Below, piece after piece: positions 8,162-16,962 of a stretch of DNA of 64,000 nt. The notes under the pieces were generated by a model, which did no database searches, was not told the origin of the DNA, and saw only the letters and a list, made by a program, of their open reading frames with translations. Each line of letters begins with the position of its first letter. Position 1 is the first letter of the stretch. Location of the stretch: contig NZ_CP008953.1 of assembly GCF_000732925.1 (NCBI RefSeq), positions 8,673,001-8,737,000 on the forward strand, given 5' to 3'. The stretch comes from Amycolatopsis japonica (lineage in GTDB: Bacteria; Actinomycetota; Actinomycetes; Mycobacteriales; Pseudonocardiaceae). The translations under genes were made by a program, and so were the position numbers.

Positions 8162-9153
8162 CCAGGCCGCTGCGGCTCGACGGCAGCGGGCGCACCGACC
8201 GCGCGATGGCGTCGCTGACCGGTGTCGTCGCGCTCTACCGCAGGCTCAGCGGGGTGAGCGGCCGTCGCCGTCCGCCTGTGGTCGCCGTCGACCGTGACCT
8301 CCCGCTGGTCGTCGACGACCTCCGCGCCCAGGCGGACGGCGTCGCCGTCCTGCGGCTGGTGCACGAACGCGGCGAGCCGCTGCCCCGGTGGCGGCCCGGC
8401 GCGCACATCGATCTCTCGCCGCGACCGGGTCTGGTCCGGCAGTACTCCCTGTGCGGCGATCCGGACGACCGCTCGGCCTACCGCGTCGGAGTCCGCTTGC
8501 TCGGCGAGGGATCGACGGCGATGCACGCGCTGAAGAAGGGTGCGCGGATCACCGGGCGCGGCCCGCGCAACGCCTTCCCGTTCGTCGAGAGCCCGGCGTA
8601 TCTGTTCATCGCGGGCGGAATCGGGATCACGCCGATCCTGCCGATGGTGCGGCAGGCAGCCGCTTCCGGAGCGGATTGGCGACTGGTCTACACCGGTCGC
8701 GACGAGGCCTCGATGCCGTTCTTGGAGGAATTGTCCGAATTCGGCGACCGCGTTTGGATCCGGCCGGACACGGACTACGGGATCCCCGCGTCGGGCGAGG
8801 AATTGCTCGAAGGGGCACCGAAGAGTGCCCCGATCTACTGCTGCGGCCCGGTTCCGATGATCATGAACGTCCGCACGGACGCGGCACTGCGCGACTCGGG
8901 ACCCGTGTTCTTCGAACGGTTCTCGACGCCGCCGATCGTCGGCGGCAAGCCGTTCCGCGTCGAACTCGCGCGCAGCGGCGTGACCCTGGACGTGCCCGCC
9001 GACCGGTCGACGCTCGACGTCCTGCGCGAGACCGTGCCCGGTATCGCTTATTCGTGCCGCCAGGGGTTTTGCGGGACGTGCGAACTGCCGACGGTGACCG
9101 GCGACCGCGTCCGGGTCTGCGTCGAACGCGAGCCGGTCACCCTCGATCTCTGA
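8158..9153 (+). CDS. PDR/VanB-type [2Fe-2S] reductase
   Basis: 331 residues from ATG 8158, overlapping the preceding stop. Domain order: FMN/FAD-binding barrel with RQYSL (about residue 90-100), NAD-binding domain with GGIGITPILPM and CCGPVPM, then a C-terminal plant-type [2Fe-2S] ferredoxin with SCRQGFCGTC and a later Cys in RVRVC. This layout is that of phthalate dioxygenase/vanillate demethylase reductases, which feed electrons from NAD(P)H to an oxygenase. The likely partner is the diiron protein immediately upstream. Confidence 0.93.
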   Translation: MTRPLRLDGSGRTDRAMASLTGVVALYRRLSGVSGRRRPPVVAVDRDLPLVVDDLRAQADGVAVLRLVHERGEPLPRWRPGAHIDLSPRPGLVRQYSLCGDPDDRSAYRVGVRLLGEGSTAMHALKKGARITGRGPRNAFPFVESPAYLFIAGGIGITPILPMVRQAAASGADWRLVYTGRDEASMPFLEELSEFGDRVWIRPDTDYGIPASGEELLEGAPKSAPIYCCGPVPMIMNVRTDAALRDSGPVFFERFSTPPIVGGKPFRVELARSGVTLDVPADRSTLDVLRETVPGIAYSCRQGFCGTCELPTVTGDRVRVCVEREPVTLDL

Positions 9154-9157
9154 GTTG

Positions 9158-9442
9158 TCAGTCTTCCTTGGGGACCCAGGCGCCGATCACCGGCTTGAAC
9201 TCGCGCACGGTCCGCTTCGCCACGACCCCTTCGAGGTGGTACGGGTCCTGGTCGATGATCTCCATCAACGCCGCCTCGTCGGCCGCCTGGTACATCGAGA
9301 TGCCACCGGAGCCGTCGCCCAGCGGGCCGCCGAGCGCGACGACGCCCTGGTCGGCGAGGTCGGTGAGGAACTTCCGGTGCCGGGGACGCACGTCCGCCAG
9401 CTTCTCCTGCACGTACGTGATCTCCACCAGGAACCAGGCCAT
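9158..9442 (-). CDS. YciI family protein
   Basis: Small ferredoxin-like-fold protein of 94 residues. The FLVEITYV start, DLADQGVVALGGPLGDGSGG core and DPYHLEGVV segment are typical of YciI/YCII proteins. I chose ATG 9442 because GGAG lies six bases upstream; an ATG at 9448 abuts that site. Convergent with the reductase at 9153, four bases away. YciI proteins are thought to be dehydratase-like or stress enzymes, but no reaction can be assigned. Confidence 0.88.
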   Translation of the reverse strand: MAWFLVEITYVQEKLADVRPRHRKFLTDLADQGVVALGGPLGDGSGGISMYQAADEAALMEIIDQDPYHLEGVVAKRTVREFKPVIGAWVPKED

Positions 9443-9583
9443 CGACATCTCCAAGGTCGTTCCGACAGACGCCTCCCAGCTTCTCAGGATCCGACCAGGC
9501 AGGAGTCACGCCCCACCCGATACGCTGATCGAGCGCCACGCACAGGTTGTGCTTCAAAGGGGTAAATGAACAGGTAGGGGTAC

Positions 9584-10159
9584 ATGCTCGAGGGCAATGC
9601 GGAACGCAGTGTCGAGGCGACCCTCGGCCACTTGCGCACCATGGACGGACCGGTCACGCCACCGCCGCCTGCGGCACCGCTGACCCTTGAGGATCTCTAT
9701 CGCCAGCACCGGATGCGGCTCGTCCGGCTGGCCATCCTGCTCGTGGACGAACCGGCGACCGCCGAAGACGTCGTCCAGGAGGCCTTCACCGGGCTGCACC
9801 GCAACTGGGGGCGCCTGCGCGACGCCGCCGCGGCCGTCGGATACCTGCGCACCGCCGTGGTCAACGGCTCACGCAGCGTGCTGCGCCGCCGCAAGACCGC
9901 GCGCGAGTACGTCGCGCCGCACGCCGTCAACGCGCGTTCGGCCGAAAGCCTCGCCATGCTGTCGAGTGAACATCAGGCCGTTGTGAGCGCTTTGTCCAAA
10001 CTGCCCCCTCGCCAGCGCGAGGTTTTGGTCCTCCGTTACTACGGTGGGCTGAGTGAGGCCGAAATCTCGGAGGCCGCCGGGATTTCGAAAGGTACCGTTA
10101 AGTCAACCGCCAGCCGGGCGCTCGAAGCACTGCAGAAAGCGATGCAGTCACCGAACTGA
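9584..10159 (+). CDS. ECF/SigE-family RNA polymerase sigma factor
   Basis: 191 residues. Sigma region 2 is seen in LYRQHRMRLVRLA...AEDVVQEAFTGLHRNW (about 38-75) and region 4 in LPPRQREVLVLRYYGGLSEAEI (about 145-165) with the HTH ISKGTVKSTASRAL. The layout matches the actinobacterial SigE-like sigma-70 subfamily. No ZAS-type anti-sigma factor follows; the next gene is nagA. An internal ATG at 9641 would remove a non-conserved N-terminal tail. The target promoters are unknown. Confidence 0.9.
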   Translation: MLEGNAERSVEATLGHLRTMDGPVTPPPPAAPLTLEDLYRQHRMRLVRLAILLVDEPATAEDVVQEAFTGLHRNWGRLRDAAAAVGYLRTAVVNGSRSVLRRRKTAREYVAPHAVNARSAESLAMLSSEHQAVVSALSKLPPRQREVLVLRYYGGLSEAEISEAAGISKGTVKSTASRALEALQKAMQSPN

Positions 10160-10217
10160 TGCCCGGCCTTCATCTCGACCGCTGGGTTGTGCCGCCATGC
10201 TTGGTCCAGACCAATAT

Positions 10218-11444
10218 ATGCTGGGGGGCGTGAGAGGCGCCGGAGATTTCGTGATCGCGGGCGGCCGGGTCGTCGCCCCGGACCGTGTACTCGACGACGG
10301 CTGGCTGGCTATCGCCGGCGGCAAGATCGTCCAAGTCGGTTCCGGGACACCCCCGGACATCGGCAGTGCCGACTATGTGGACGTCGAGGGCGGCCTGGTC
10401 GTCCCGGGCTTCGTCGACACCCATTGCCACGGCGGTGGGGGCGGATCGTTCTCCAGCGCGAACCCCGAGGAGCTGTTCCGCGCGGTCCGCGCGCACCGGC
10501 GACACGGGACCACGACGATGCTCGGCAGTCTGGTCTCGGACCCCATCCCGGTGCTCAGGGACCAGATCGCGGCCCTTCGTGAGCTGGTCCAAGAGGGTGA
10601 ACTTGCCGGAATTCACCTTGAAGGACCCTTCATCTCGAAGGCGCGCTGCGGGGCGCACGACCCGGCGACGCTGATCGAGCCGGACACGGCGACGGTCAAC
10701 GCGTTGCTCGGCGCGGGCCGCGGCGACATCCGGATGGTCACCCTCGCCCCCGAACTGCACGGCGGGATCAAGGCCGTCCGGCAACTGGCCGAATCGGGCG
10801 TCATCGCCGCCATCGGACACACCGACGGCGTCGAAGACCAGATCATCCCCGCGATCGACGCGGGCGCCTCCGTCGCGACACACCTCTTCAACGCCATGCG
10901 GCCGCTCCACCACCGCGAGCCGGGCCCGATCGGCGCCCTCCTCGACGACGAGCGCATCACCGTCGAACTGATCTGCGACCTCGTCCACGTGCACCCGACC
11001 GTCCTGCGGCTGGCCGCGCACCACGCGGGCAAAGGCCGGACGGTGCTCATCACCGACGCCATGTCGGCCACCGACGCCGCCGACGGCAGTTACATCCTCG
11101 GCCGCCTCGAGGTCGACGTCCGCGACGGCGTCGCCACCCTGGCCGGGAACGGTTCGCTGGCGGGCAGCACGCTGACCATGGACGCGGCCTTCCGCAACCT
11201 CGTGCGCGGCGCGGGCATCGACCTGCTCGACGCCGTGCGCGCGACCTCCGGGCGCCCCGCCGAACTGCTCGGCATCGCCGACCGGACCGGCTCGCTGCGG
11301 GCCGGGCTCGCGGCCGACCTCGTCGTGCTCGACCGCGACCTGCGGCCGGTCAAGGTGCTTCGTCAGGGCAAGTGGGTCGAAGACGACGCTGCGGCTACAT
11401 TGAGCAGCGCCATCGAAGGCGGTGTGTCGGTCAGCGACGGGTAG
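10218..11444 (+). CDS. nagA: N-acetylglucosamine-6-phosphate deacetylase
   Basis: Amidohydrolase that removes acetate from GlcNAc-6-phosphate in amino-sugar and cell-wall recycling. Visible motifs are the metal-binding DTHCHGG, EGPFIS, GHTDG, THLFNAM and the catalytic TDAMSA. About 408 residues from ATG 10218; ATG 10197 and GTG 10230 are possible alternatives and the ribosome site does not decide among them. It follows the sigma gene by under 60 bp and is followed closely by a small membrane protein gene. Confidence 0.93.
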   Translation: MLGGVRGAGDFVIAGGRVVAPDRVLDDGWLAIAGGKIVQVGSGTPPDIGSADYVDVEGGLVVPGFVDTHCHGGGGGSFSSANPEELFRAVRAHRRHGTTTMLGSLVSDPIPVLRDQIAALRELVQEGELAGIHLEGPFISKARCGAHDPATLIEPDTATVNALLGAGRGDIRMVTLAPELHGGIKAVRQLAESGVIAAIGHTDGVEDQIIPAIDAGASVATHLFNAMRPLHHREPGPIGALLDDERITVELICDLVHVHPTVLRLAAHHAGKGRTVLITDAMSATDAADGSYILGRLEVDVRDGVATLAGNGSLAGSTLTMDAAFRNLVRGAGIDLLDAVRATSGRPAELLGIADRTGSLRAGLAADLVVLDRDLRPVKVLRQGKWVEDDAAATLSSAIEGGVSVSDG

Positions 11445-11462
11445 CGACGAAAGGAGTCCCGG

Positions 11463-11843
11463 ATGAGCGAGCCCAAGGACCCGGAGAAGCTCCTAGCCGA
11501 TGCCCTGCGCGCTCAGGCCGTCTTCGCCCCTTCGGCGGAGCGGATCTCCGAGACGACCACCGACAAACCGGTCGAAACGGACACCGAGAGTAATCTCGGA
11601 TCCGCCGGCGAACACGAACTGCCGCTGCAGTACGGCCTGCTGTCCGGAGCCGGCGCGGACTCGCTCGAGCGAGAGCGCGTCGCGCTGGAAGACGCGGAAA
11701 CGGCCAGGTTGGCGGAGCGCCCGACACCGCCTCCTGCGCCTTCGCCGGGCAGCCCGCCGCTGCCCGCGTACTGGGTGTTGCTGCTGGCCGTGCTGCTGGG
11801 GCTCGCCGCCGGTTCGGTGATCGGGCTGCTCACGCTGATCTGA
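11463..11843 (+). CDS. Small tail-anchored membrane protein, unknown
   Basis: 126 residues with a clear AAAGGAGT ribosome site before ATG 11463. The N-terminal two thirds are acidic and probably disordered with a proline-rich PPPAPSPGSPP stretch; the last ~25 residues form one membrane helix (YWVLLLAVLLGLAAGSVIGLL). No cysteine or zinc motif is present, so it is not a ZAS anti-sigma factor. It is 18 bp after nagA and likely cotranscribed. I do not recognise the family. Confidence 0.75.
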   Translation: MSEPKDPEKLLADALRAQAVFAPSAERISETTTDKPVETDTESNLGSAGEHELPLQYGLLSGAGADSLERERVALEDAETARLAERPTPPPAPSPGSPPLPAYWVLLLAVLLGLAAGSVIGLLTLI

Positions 11844-11896
11844 GCGCGGTCTCCCGCCGGGTCAAGGCACTCTGCGTCACCCTGTACCGTTTTGGT

Positions 11897-12607
11897 GTGA
11901 TCCTGGCGCAGAACAACGTGACGACGATGGGCCTCCTGCCGGAGTGGCTGGACCCGCAGCACCTGCTGAGCGGGCTGACCGTCCCGGTCATCACCGTGCT
12001 CTGCCTGATCATCTTCATCGAGAGCAGCATCTTCCCGGTGCTGCCCGGTGACTCGCTCCTGTTCACCGCGGGCCTGTTCATCGCGAACGGTTCGATCGAG
12101 GCGCCGCTGTGGCTGGTGTGCGTCCTGGTCACCGTCGCCGCGCTGCTCGGCAACGCGGTCGGGTACGGCCTCGGCTGGAAGGTCGGCCCCTGGCTGTTCC
12201 GGAAGCCGGATTCGAAGTTCTTCAACCAGAAGTACGTGGACCAGACCCATGCCTTCCTGGAGAAGCACGGGCCGAAGGCGGTCGTGCTGGCGCGGTTCGT
12301 GCCGTTCGTGCGGACGTTCATCACCTGGATCGCCGGCATCGGCAAGATGGACCCGAAGAAGTACTTCACTTACACCGTCATCGGCGGCATCCTGTGGGCC
12401 GCCGGGATCACCGCGCTCGGCCACCTGCTCGGCGGCGTCGCGTTCATCCGCGACAACGTCGACGCGATCTTCATCCTGATCGTGCTGGTTTCGGTGGTGC
12501 CGATCGTGATCGAGTACCTGAAGGCGCGCCGCGAGAAGAAGCACGAAGCCGCCGCCCCGGCCGCGGACATGGACGCGACGCAGCAGATCCCGCGCGTCCG
12601 CGACTGA
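11897..12607 (+). CDS. DedA family membrane protein
   Basis: 236-residue DedA/SNARE-associated (VTT domain) protein. The family hallmark FPVLPGDSLLFTAGLF lies in the N-terminal third and RFVPFVRTFITWIAGIGKM around residue 135; four to five membrane segments follow the usual layout. DedA proteins support membrane homeostasis and undecaprenyl/phospholipid flipping. GTG 11897 is used; an internal ATG at 11927 is possible. A second DedA gene is at 21300. Confidence 0.9.
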   Translation: MILAQNNVTTMGLLPEWLDPQHLLSGLTVPVITVLCLIIFIESSIFPVLPGDSLLFTAGLFIANGSIEAPLWLVCVLVTVAALLGNAVGYGLGWKVGPWLFRKPDSKFFNQKYVDQTHAFLEKHGPKAVVLARFVPFVRTFITWIAGIGKMDPKKYFTYTVIGGILWAAGITALGHLLGGVAFIRDNVDAIFILIVLVSVVPIVIEYLKARREKKHEAAAPAADMDATQQIPRVRD

Positions 12608-12623
12608 CCCGCTTCACGAGGGT

Positions 12624-13868
12624 TCAGAAGAGCGCGGCGATCGGGACGGCGCTGACCCGGTCATCGAGCTGGTAGATGGTTTTGCCCGTGTGCAGCACGA
12701 GTCCGGCCACGAACCGGTCGGCGAGTTGGTCACGGAGCCAGACCAAGTGCCGGGCGTCGGCCTTGGCCGGGCTCGCGGATGCCTTGATCTCCAACCCGGC
12801 TACACGTCCATCCGCGCCTTCCAAAAGCACGTCTACTTCTCGTCTGCCGTCCTGCTGACGGAGGTGATACGCGACGACCTTGCGCTCAGAGACTTCCAGC
12901 AACGGGCGAAGTTGTGCCAGCACGAAGGTTTCCAGCATCCGCCCCATCAAGTCGCCCTGCCTGAGCAACCCTCGGACATCGGTCTCGAGCTGCGCAGCGA
13001 CCAGACCGGTGTCGACCGTGTATCGCTTACGTTGCTTGATCAACCGGCTCAATCGGTTGGTGTGCCAGGCAGGCAGCGACGTGACGATACGCAGGTCTTC
13101 GAGCAGACGTTCCTGACGCCTGACGGTCTTCACGTTCATGTCGGCGGCAGCGGCGAGCTCGGTATCAGCGGTGAGCGTTCCGGTGCTTTCGATCAGCGCG
13201 CGCAACAGCCGTCGCAACGCCGCCGGGTCCCGGACTTCGCCGAGCTCGGGCACATCGCGGAGAACGAGCTGTTCGACATAGCTGTCGAGCCACAATTTCC
13301 TGGCCGATCCTGGAAGACCGAGCACCGCGGGGTAGCCACCGGTCGCCGCCAGCTCTAGGTAGCCGACGAGATCGGGCGGTTCAGCGGGCAAGGCGAACCC
13401 AGTGACCTGCCCACTCAGCAGACCGGATACGAACTCGTTGTCCGGTGCGGTCGCCGCCCGCTGCTCCAGCACGGTCATCGGATGCATGTCCAGGGTGATC
13501 ACGCGACCCGTCCCAGGCCACGAAGCCGAGTTAAGAGGTGCGCGGACGCTGCCGGTGAGAATGAAGCTGCCAGGACCGGCGCCTCGATCAACGGCGCGTT
13601 TGATGGCGCCGAGCACCTCTGGAACCTCTTGCCATTCGTCGAGTAGCAACGGCCCGGAACCGTTCCTCCGCAGCGCCTCTAGCGCGGCGGTCGGATCGGC
13701 CCGGAACGGCGCGGCCTGCGCGGGGTCATCCAGTTCGACGACTTCGGTCGCGACCCGTCGCGCAGTAGTCGTCTTGCCGACCGCGCGGGGACCAACGATC
13801 AAGGCGGCCGGAAAAGCGGCGAGAACATCGACCAAGTTGCGGTCGATCAGCCGGGGCAGGTAGGGCAT
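12624..13868 (-). CDS. DUF4143-type AAA ATPase with PD-(D/E)xK-like C-terminus
   Basis: 414-residue full-length relative of the gene at 1-1107. Walker A GPRAVGKTT is at residues 26-34, Walker B LLLDEW near 95, sensor-like ILTGSVR after it, a wHTH-like segment NVKTVRRQERLLEDL in the middle, and RREVDVLLEG...GLEIKAS near the C-terminus gives the D and ExK of a restriction-like nuclease fold. GAAGGG precedes ATG 13868. Three 23-bp spaced repeats lie immediately upstream. Function is unproven. Confidence 0.9.
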   Translation of the reverse strand: MPYLPRLIDRNLVDVLAAFPAALIVGPRAVGKTTTARRVATEVVELDDPAQAAPFRADPTAALEALRRNGSGPLLLDEWQEVPEVLGAIKRAVDRGAGPGSFILTGSVRAPLNSASWPGTGRVITLDMHPMTVLEQRAATAPDNEFVSGLLSGQVTGFALPAEPPDLVGYLELAATGGYPAVLGLPGSARKLWLDSYVEQLVLRDVPELGEVRDPAALRRLLRALIESTGTLTADTELAAAADMNVKTVRRQERLLEDLRIVTSLPAWHTNRLSRLIKQRKRYTVDTGLVAAQLETDVRGLLRQGDLMGRMLETFVLAQLRPLLEVSERKVVAYHLRQQDGRREVDVLLEGADGRVAGLEIKASASPAKADARHLVWLRDQLADRFVAGLVLHTGKTIYQLDDRVSAVPIAALF

Positions 13869-13888
13869 TGACCCTTCTCAGCATGGTG

Positions 13889-13951
13889 GCGGACATTCTC
13901 CACACATACTAGCGGACGTTTCACACACCCTATAGTGGCTTTCTTGCACAC
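13889..13951. repeat. Three direct repeats with 23-bp period upstream of second DUF4143 gene
   Basis: Copies start at 13889, 13912 and 13935: GCGGACATTCTCCACAC, GCGGACGTTTCACACAC and a weaker GTGGCTTTCTTGCACAC. The spacing equals that of the triplet at 1155-1216, and on the gene's own strand both sets give a TGTGrAAtGTCsG-like core. The nearest copy is 21 bp from the start codon, so binding would probably overlap the promoter or leader. Confidence 0.6.
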
Positions 13952-13982
13952 GCGCTACCGGATGATTCCCGCACCTCTGCGT

Positions 13983-15371
13983 TCAGAGGGAGAACATCGA
14001 GCCCGGGTTGAAGAGGTTCCCCGGGTCCAGCGCCCGCTTGATCTGGCGGTGCACCTGGATCCCGACCTCGCCGATCTCCTTGGCCAGCCACTCGCGTTTG
14101 ATGCGGCCGATGCCGTGCTCGCCGGTGACCGTCCCGCCCAGCGACAGGGCCACGTCGAGGATCGCGTCGAAGGCGACCCGCGCGCGGGCGAACTCCTCCT
14201 CGGAATCGTGTGCGTAGACGATCGTCGGGTGCATGTTCCCGTCACCGGCGTGGCCGACGACGGCGATCCGCAGCCCCACCTCTTCGCTGATCCGCTCGCA
14301 GCCGGCGATCAGTTCGGCGATCCGCGTACGCGGCACGCAGACGTCGTCGGTCAGCCAGACGCCGTACATCTCCAGCGCGGTGAGCACGACCCGCCGCGCC
14401 TGCAGCAGCATCTTGCCCTCTTCGAGATCCTCGGTGGCGTAGGCCAGATCCGCGCCGCAGTCGACGCAGATCTGTTCCAGCACCGCGAGTTCCTTCCGCG
14501 CGACCTCGCCGCCGGAGTCGGATTGCGCGAGCAGCAAGGCTTTGCAGTCCGAACTCGTGCCGAGGTCGGTCTTGAGGTACGCCTCGGCGGCCTTGATGGA
14601 CGTCGCGTCCATGATCTCCATCAGCGACGGCACCAGACCTTCGCGCACGACCCGCGCGACGGCCTCGCCCGCGGCCTCCGTGCTGTTGAAGGCGGCGACG
14701 AGCGTGGAAGGCAACTGCGGCAACGGTTTCAGCGCGACGGTCGCCTGCGTGATCACGCCGAGCGTGCCCTCACTGCCGACGAAGAGCCGCGCGAGGTCGT
14801 ACCCCGCGACGCCCTTCACCGTGCGGCGCCCGGTCTTCAGCACCGAGCCGTCGGCGAGCACGACTTCCAGTCCCAGCACGGAATCCGTGGTGACGCCGTA
14901 CTTCACGCAGCAGAGTCCACCGGCATTGGTGGACAGGTTCCCGCCGATGGTGCACCAGTCGTAGCTGGACGGGTCTGGCGGATAGAACAAGCCGTGCTTC
15001 TCCACCGCGTTGCGGAAATCGAGGTTCACCACGCCGGGCTGCACGACGGCGAGCCGGTTGCCTTCGTCGATCTCGACGATCTGGTCGAGCTTCGTCAGCA
15101 CCAGCACGACACAGCCGTCGATCGCGTTCGCGGCGCCGGACAGACCACTGCCGGCGCCGCGGGGCACGATCGGCACCTCGAACTCCGCGCAGGCCTTGAC
15201 CACGGCCTGCACACCTTCCACGTCGGACGGCAGGACCACCGCGAGCGGCTTGCCGCTGGCGGCCAGCGGCATCATGTCGCGCGAGTAGGCGTCCGTGACA
15301 TCGGTGTCGGTGAGCACCGCGGCGTCGCCGAGCTGCTCGCGGAGGCGGGTGACCAGGGCATGGTTGTTCAT
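13983..15371 (-). CDS. FAD-linked oxidase (glycolate oxidase GlcD-like)
   Basis: 462 residues from ATG 15371. N-terminal PCMH-type FAD-binding domain with PRGAGSGLSGAANAI and GGLCCVKYGV, C-terminal FAD-oxidase cap with VVGHAGDGNMHP and TVTGEHGIGRIK. This layout fits GlcD or D-lactate dehydrogenase-like enzymes that oxidise 2-hydroxyacids. In the given sequence the frame runs in from the upstream MFS gene without a stop (see 15410-15416). I treat it as a separate gene because homologues start at this methionine. Confidence 0.9.
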   Translation of the reverse strand: MNNHALVTRLREQLGDAAVLTDTDVTDAYSRDMMPLAASGKPLAVVLPSDVEGVQAVVKACAEFEVPIVPRGAGSGLSGAANAIDGCVVLVLTKLDQIVEIDEGNRLAVVQPGVVNLDFRNAVEKHGLFYPPDPSSYDWCTIGGNLSTNAGGLCCVKYGVTTDSVLGLEVVLADGSVLKTGRRTVKGVAGYDLARLFVGSEGTLGVITQATVALKPLPQLPSTLVAAFNSTEAAGEAVARVVREGLVPSLMEIMDATSIKAAEAYLKTDLGTSSDCKALLLAQSDSGGEVARKELAVLEQICVDCGADLAYATEDLEEGKMLLQARRVVLTALEMYGVWLTDDVCVPRTRIAELIAGCERISEEVGLRIAVVGHAGDGNMHPTIVYAHDSEEEFARARVAFDAILDVALSLGGTVTGEHGIGRIKREWLAKEIGEVGIQVHRQIKRALDPGNLFNPGSMFSL

Positions 15372-16874
15372 GCCCTCATGGTAAGCCGGATCAGCTCCGC
15401 ACTGCGGAATTTTTTTCCGATCTAGCAGGACAAAGGCCTGAACACCTGTATAGACGAGCACGGCCACGCCTGCCCATGCGGTGACGTGCATGCCCTGGGT
15501 GAAGGCCTCGCGAGCCGATTCCAGAAGCGCCTGTCCCGCGGCGGGGTCGAGTTGATGCGCGGTCGCCACCGCGCCGCCCAGCGTGTCCCGAGCCGACTCG
15601 GCCGTGCCCTCCGGCAGGCCGGACCGGTAGACCGCGGTCGCGACACTGCCGAGGATGGCCGTGCCGAGCGCGCCGCCCAGCTCGAACCCGGTCTCGGAGA
15701 TCGCCGAAGCGGCGCCCGCCCGTTCGGCCGGAGCGGCCGAGATGACCAGGTCGTTCGTCAGCGTCTCCGACAAGGCGACACCGCCCCCGAGCAGCGTGAA
15801 CGCCACGACGACGTACGCGAGCCCGCCGCCGGACGACACCTGGGTCAAGGCGAGGAAGCCGACCGCCGCGACCAAGAGACCGCCACTGACCAGCAAGGAC
15901 ACCCGGATCCGCTTCGCGAGCCAAGCCGCGAGGAGCGCGCCGGCGATACCGGCGACCGTCGCCGGCAGCATCCACAGCGCGGCGACGACCGGGCTCAGCC
16001 CGAGCACCAGCTGCAGGTACTGCGGCACCAGGAACAGCAGGCCGACCATGGCGAACACGCCGAGCATGTTCGTCACGACGGAGCCGCTGAAGGCCCGGTT
16101 CGAGAACAGCTTCAGATCGAGCATCGGCTCGTCGAGGCTGTTCTGCCTGCGCACGAACACGACGCCGAGTCCGAGCCCGATCAGGACGCTGACGGTGGCC
16201 TTCACCGTGAAGCCGTGTTCGGCGACCAGCTTGATGCCGTAGACCACCGGCAGCATCGCGGCCAGCGACAGCAGCGCCGACAGCGGGTCGAAACGGCCCG
16301 GCTTCGGGTCGCGCGCCTCCGGCAGCACGAACGGTCCGACGATCAGCAGCACCAGCATCACCGGGACGTTGATGAGGAACACCGAGCCCCACCAGAAGTG
16401 CTCCAGCAGCCAGCCGCCGAGCACCGGCCCGAGCGCCATCCCTCCGGAGAACCCGGCGCTCCACACCGCGATCGCGATCCGCCGCTGTTTGGCGTCGACG
16501 AAGATGCTGCGGATCAGCGACAGCGTCGACGGCATCAGCGTCGCACCACCGACGCCGAGCAGCGCCCTGGCGATGATCAGCATGAACGCGCTGGTCGAGA
16601 AGGCCGCGAGCACCGACGCGGCACCGAACGCCGCGGCACCCATGAGCAGCAGCTTGCGACGGCCGATGCGGTCGCCGAGCGTGCCCATCAGGACCAGCAG
16701 GCCCGCCAGCATGAACGAGTAGATGTCGACGATCCACAACTGCTCCGCACCGGTGGGCGCCAGATCTTCGGACAGGAACGGCAGCGCGAACCCGAGCACC
16801 GTCATGTCCACGCTGATCAGCAGCACCGGAAGCACCAGTACCGCCAACGCCCACCACTGCTTGCGCCCCGCCAT
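15372..16874 (-). CDS. DHA2-type (QacA/EmrB) MFS drug exporter, read in frame into GlcD
   Basis: Fourteen-helix drug:H+ antiporter of about 500 residues. It shows DMTVLGFALP in helix 1, GDRIGRRK in the loop 2-3 motif A, and GPVLGGWLL for motif C. Divergent from a TetR gene with two operators between them, so it is the probable target of that repressor. It has no stop before the GlcD start: a run of seven A on the coding strand (15416-15410) leaves the frame open. One A fewer would end it at TGA 15370-15368, giving an ATGA overlap with glcD; one more A also ends it. Substrate unknown. Confidence 0.85.
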
Positions 16875-16895
16875 GGCGCACTCTCCTTAAGCTAA

Positions 16896-16949
16896 ACCGT
16901 CTGGACGGTACAGTTACCGCCTCGTTCGAAGGTAAACCGTCCAGACGGT
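16896..16949. promoter_or_regulatory. Twin TetR operators in divergent MFS/TetR promoter region
   Basis: ACCGTCTGGACGGT (16896-16909) and ACCGTCCAGACGGT (16936-16949), each flanked by TAA on the left, are near-perfect palindromes 40 bp apart centre to centre. They are reverse-complement variants of one another. Their position between the MFS and TetR starts indicates repression of both promoters. Confidence 0.85.
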
Positions 16950-16962
16950 ATAGTCAACTGAT

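Noticed and set aside
11463..11843. Anti-sigma factor for the SigE-like protein
   Set aside because: It has a single C-terminal helix but no zinc motif or sigma-binding region, and nagA lies between.
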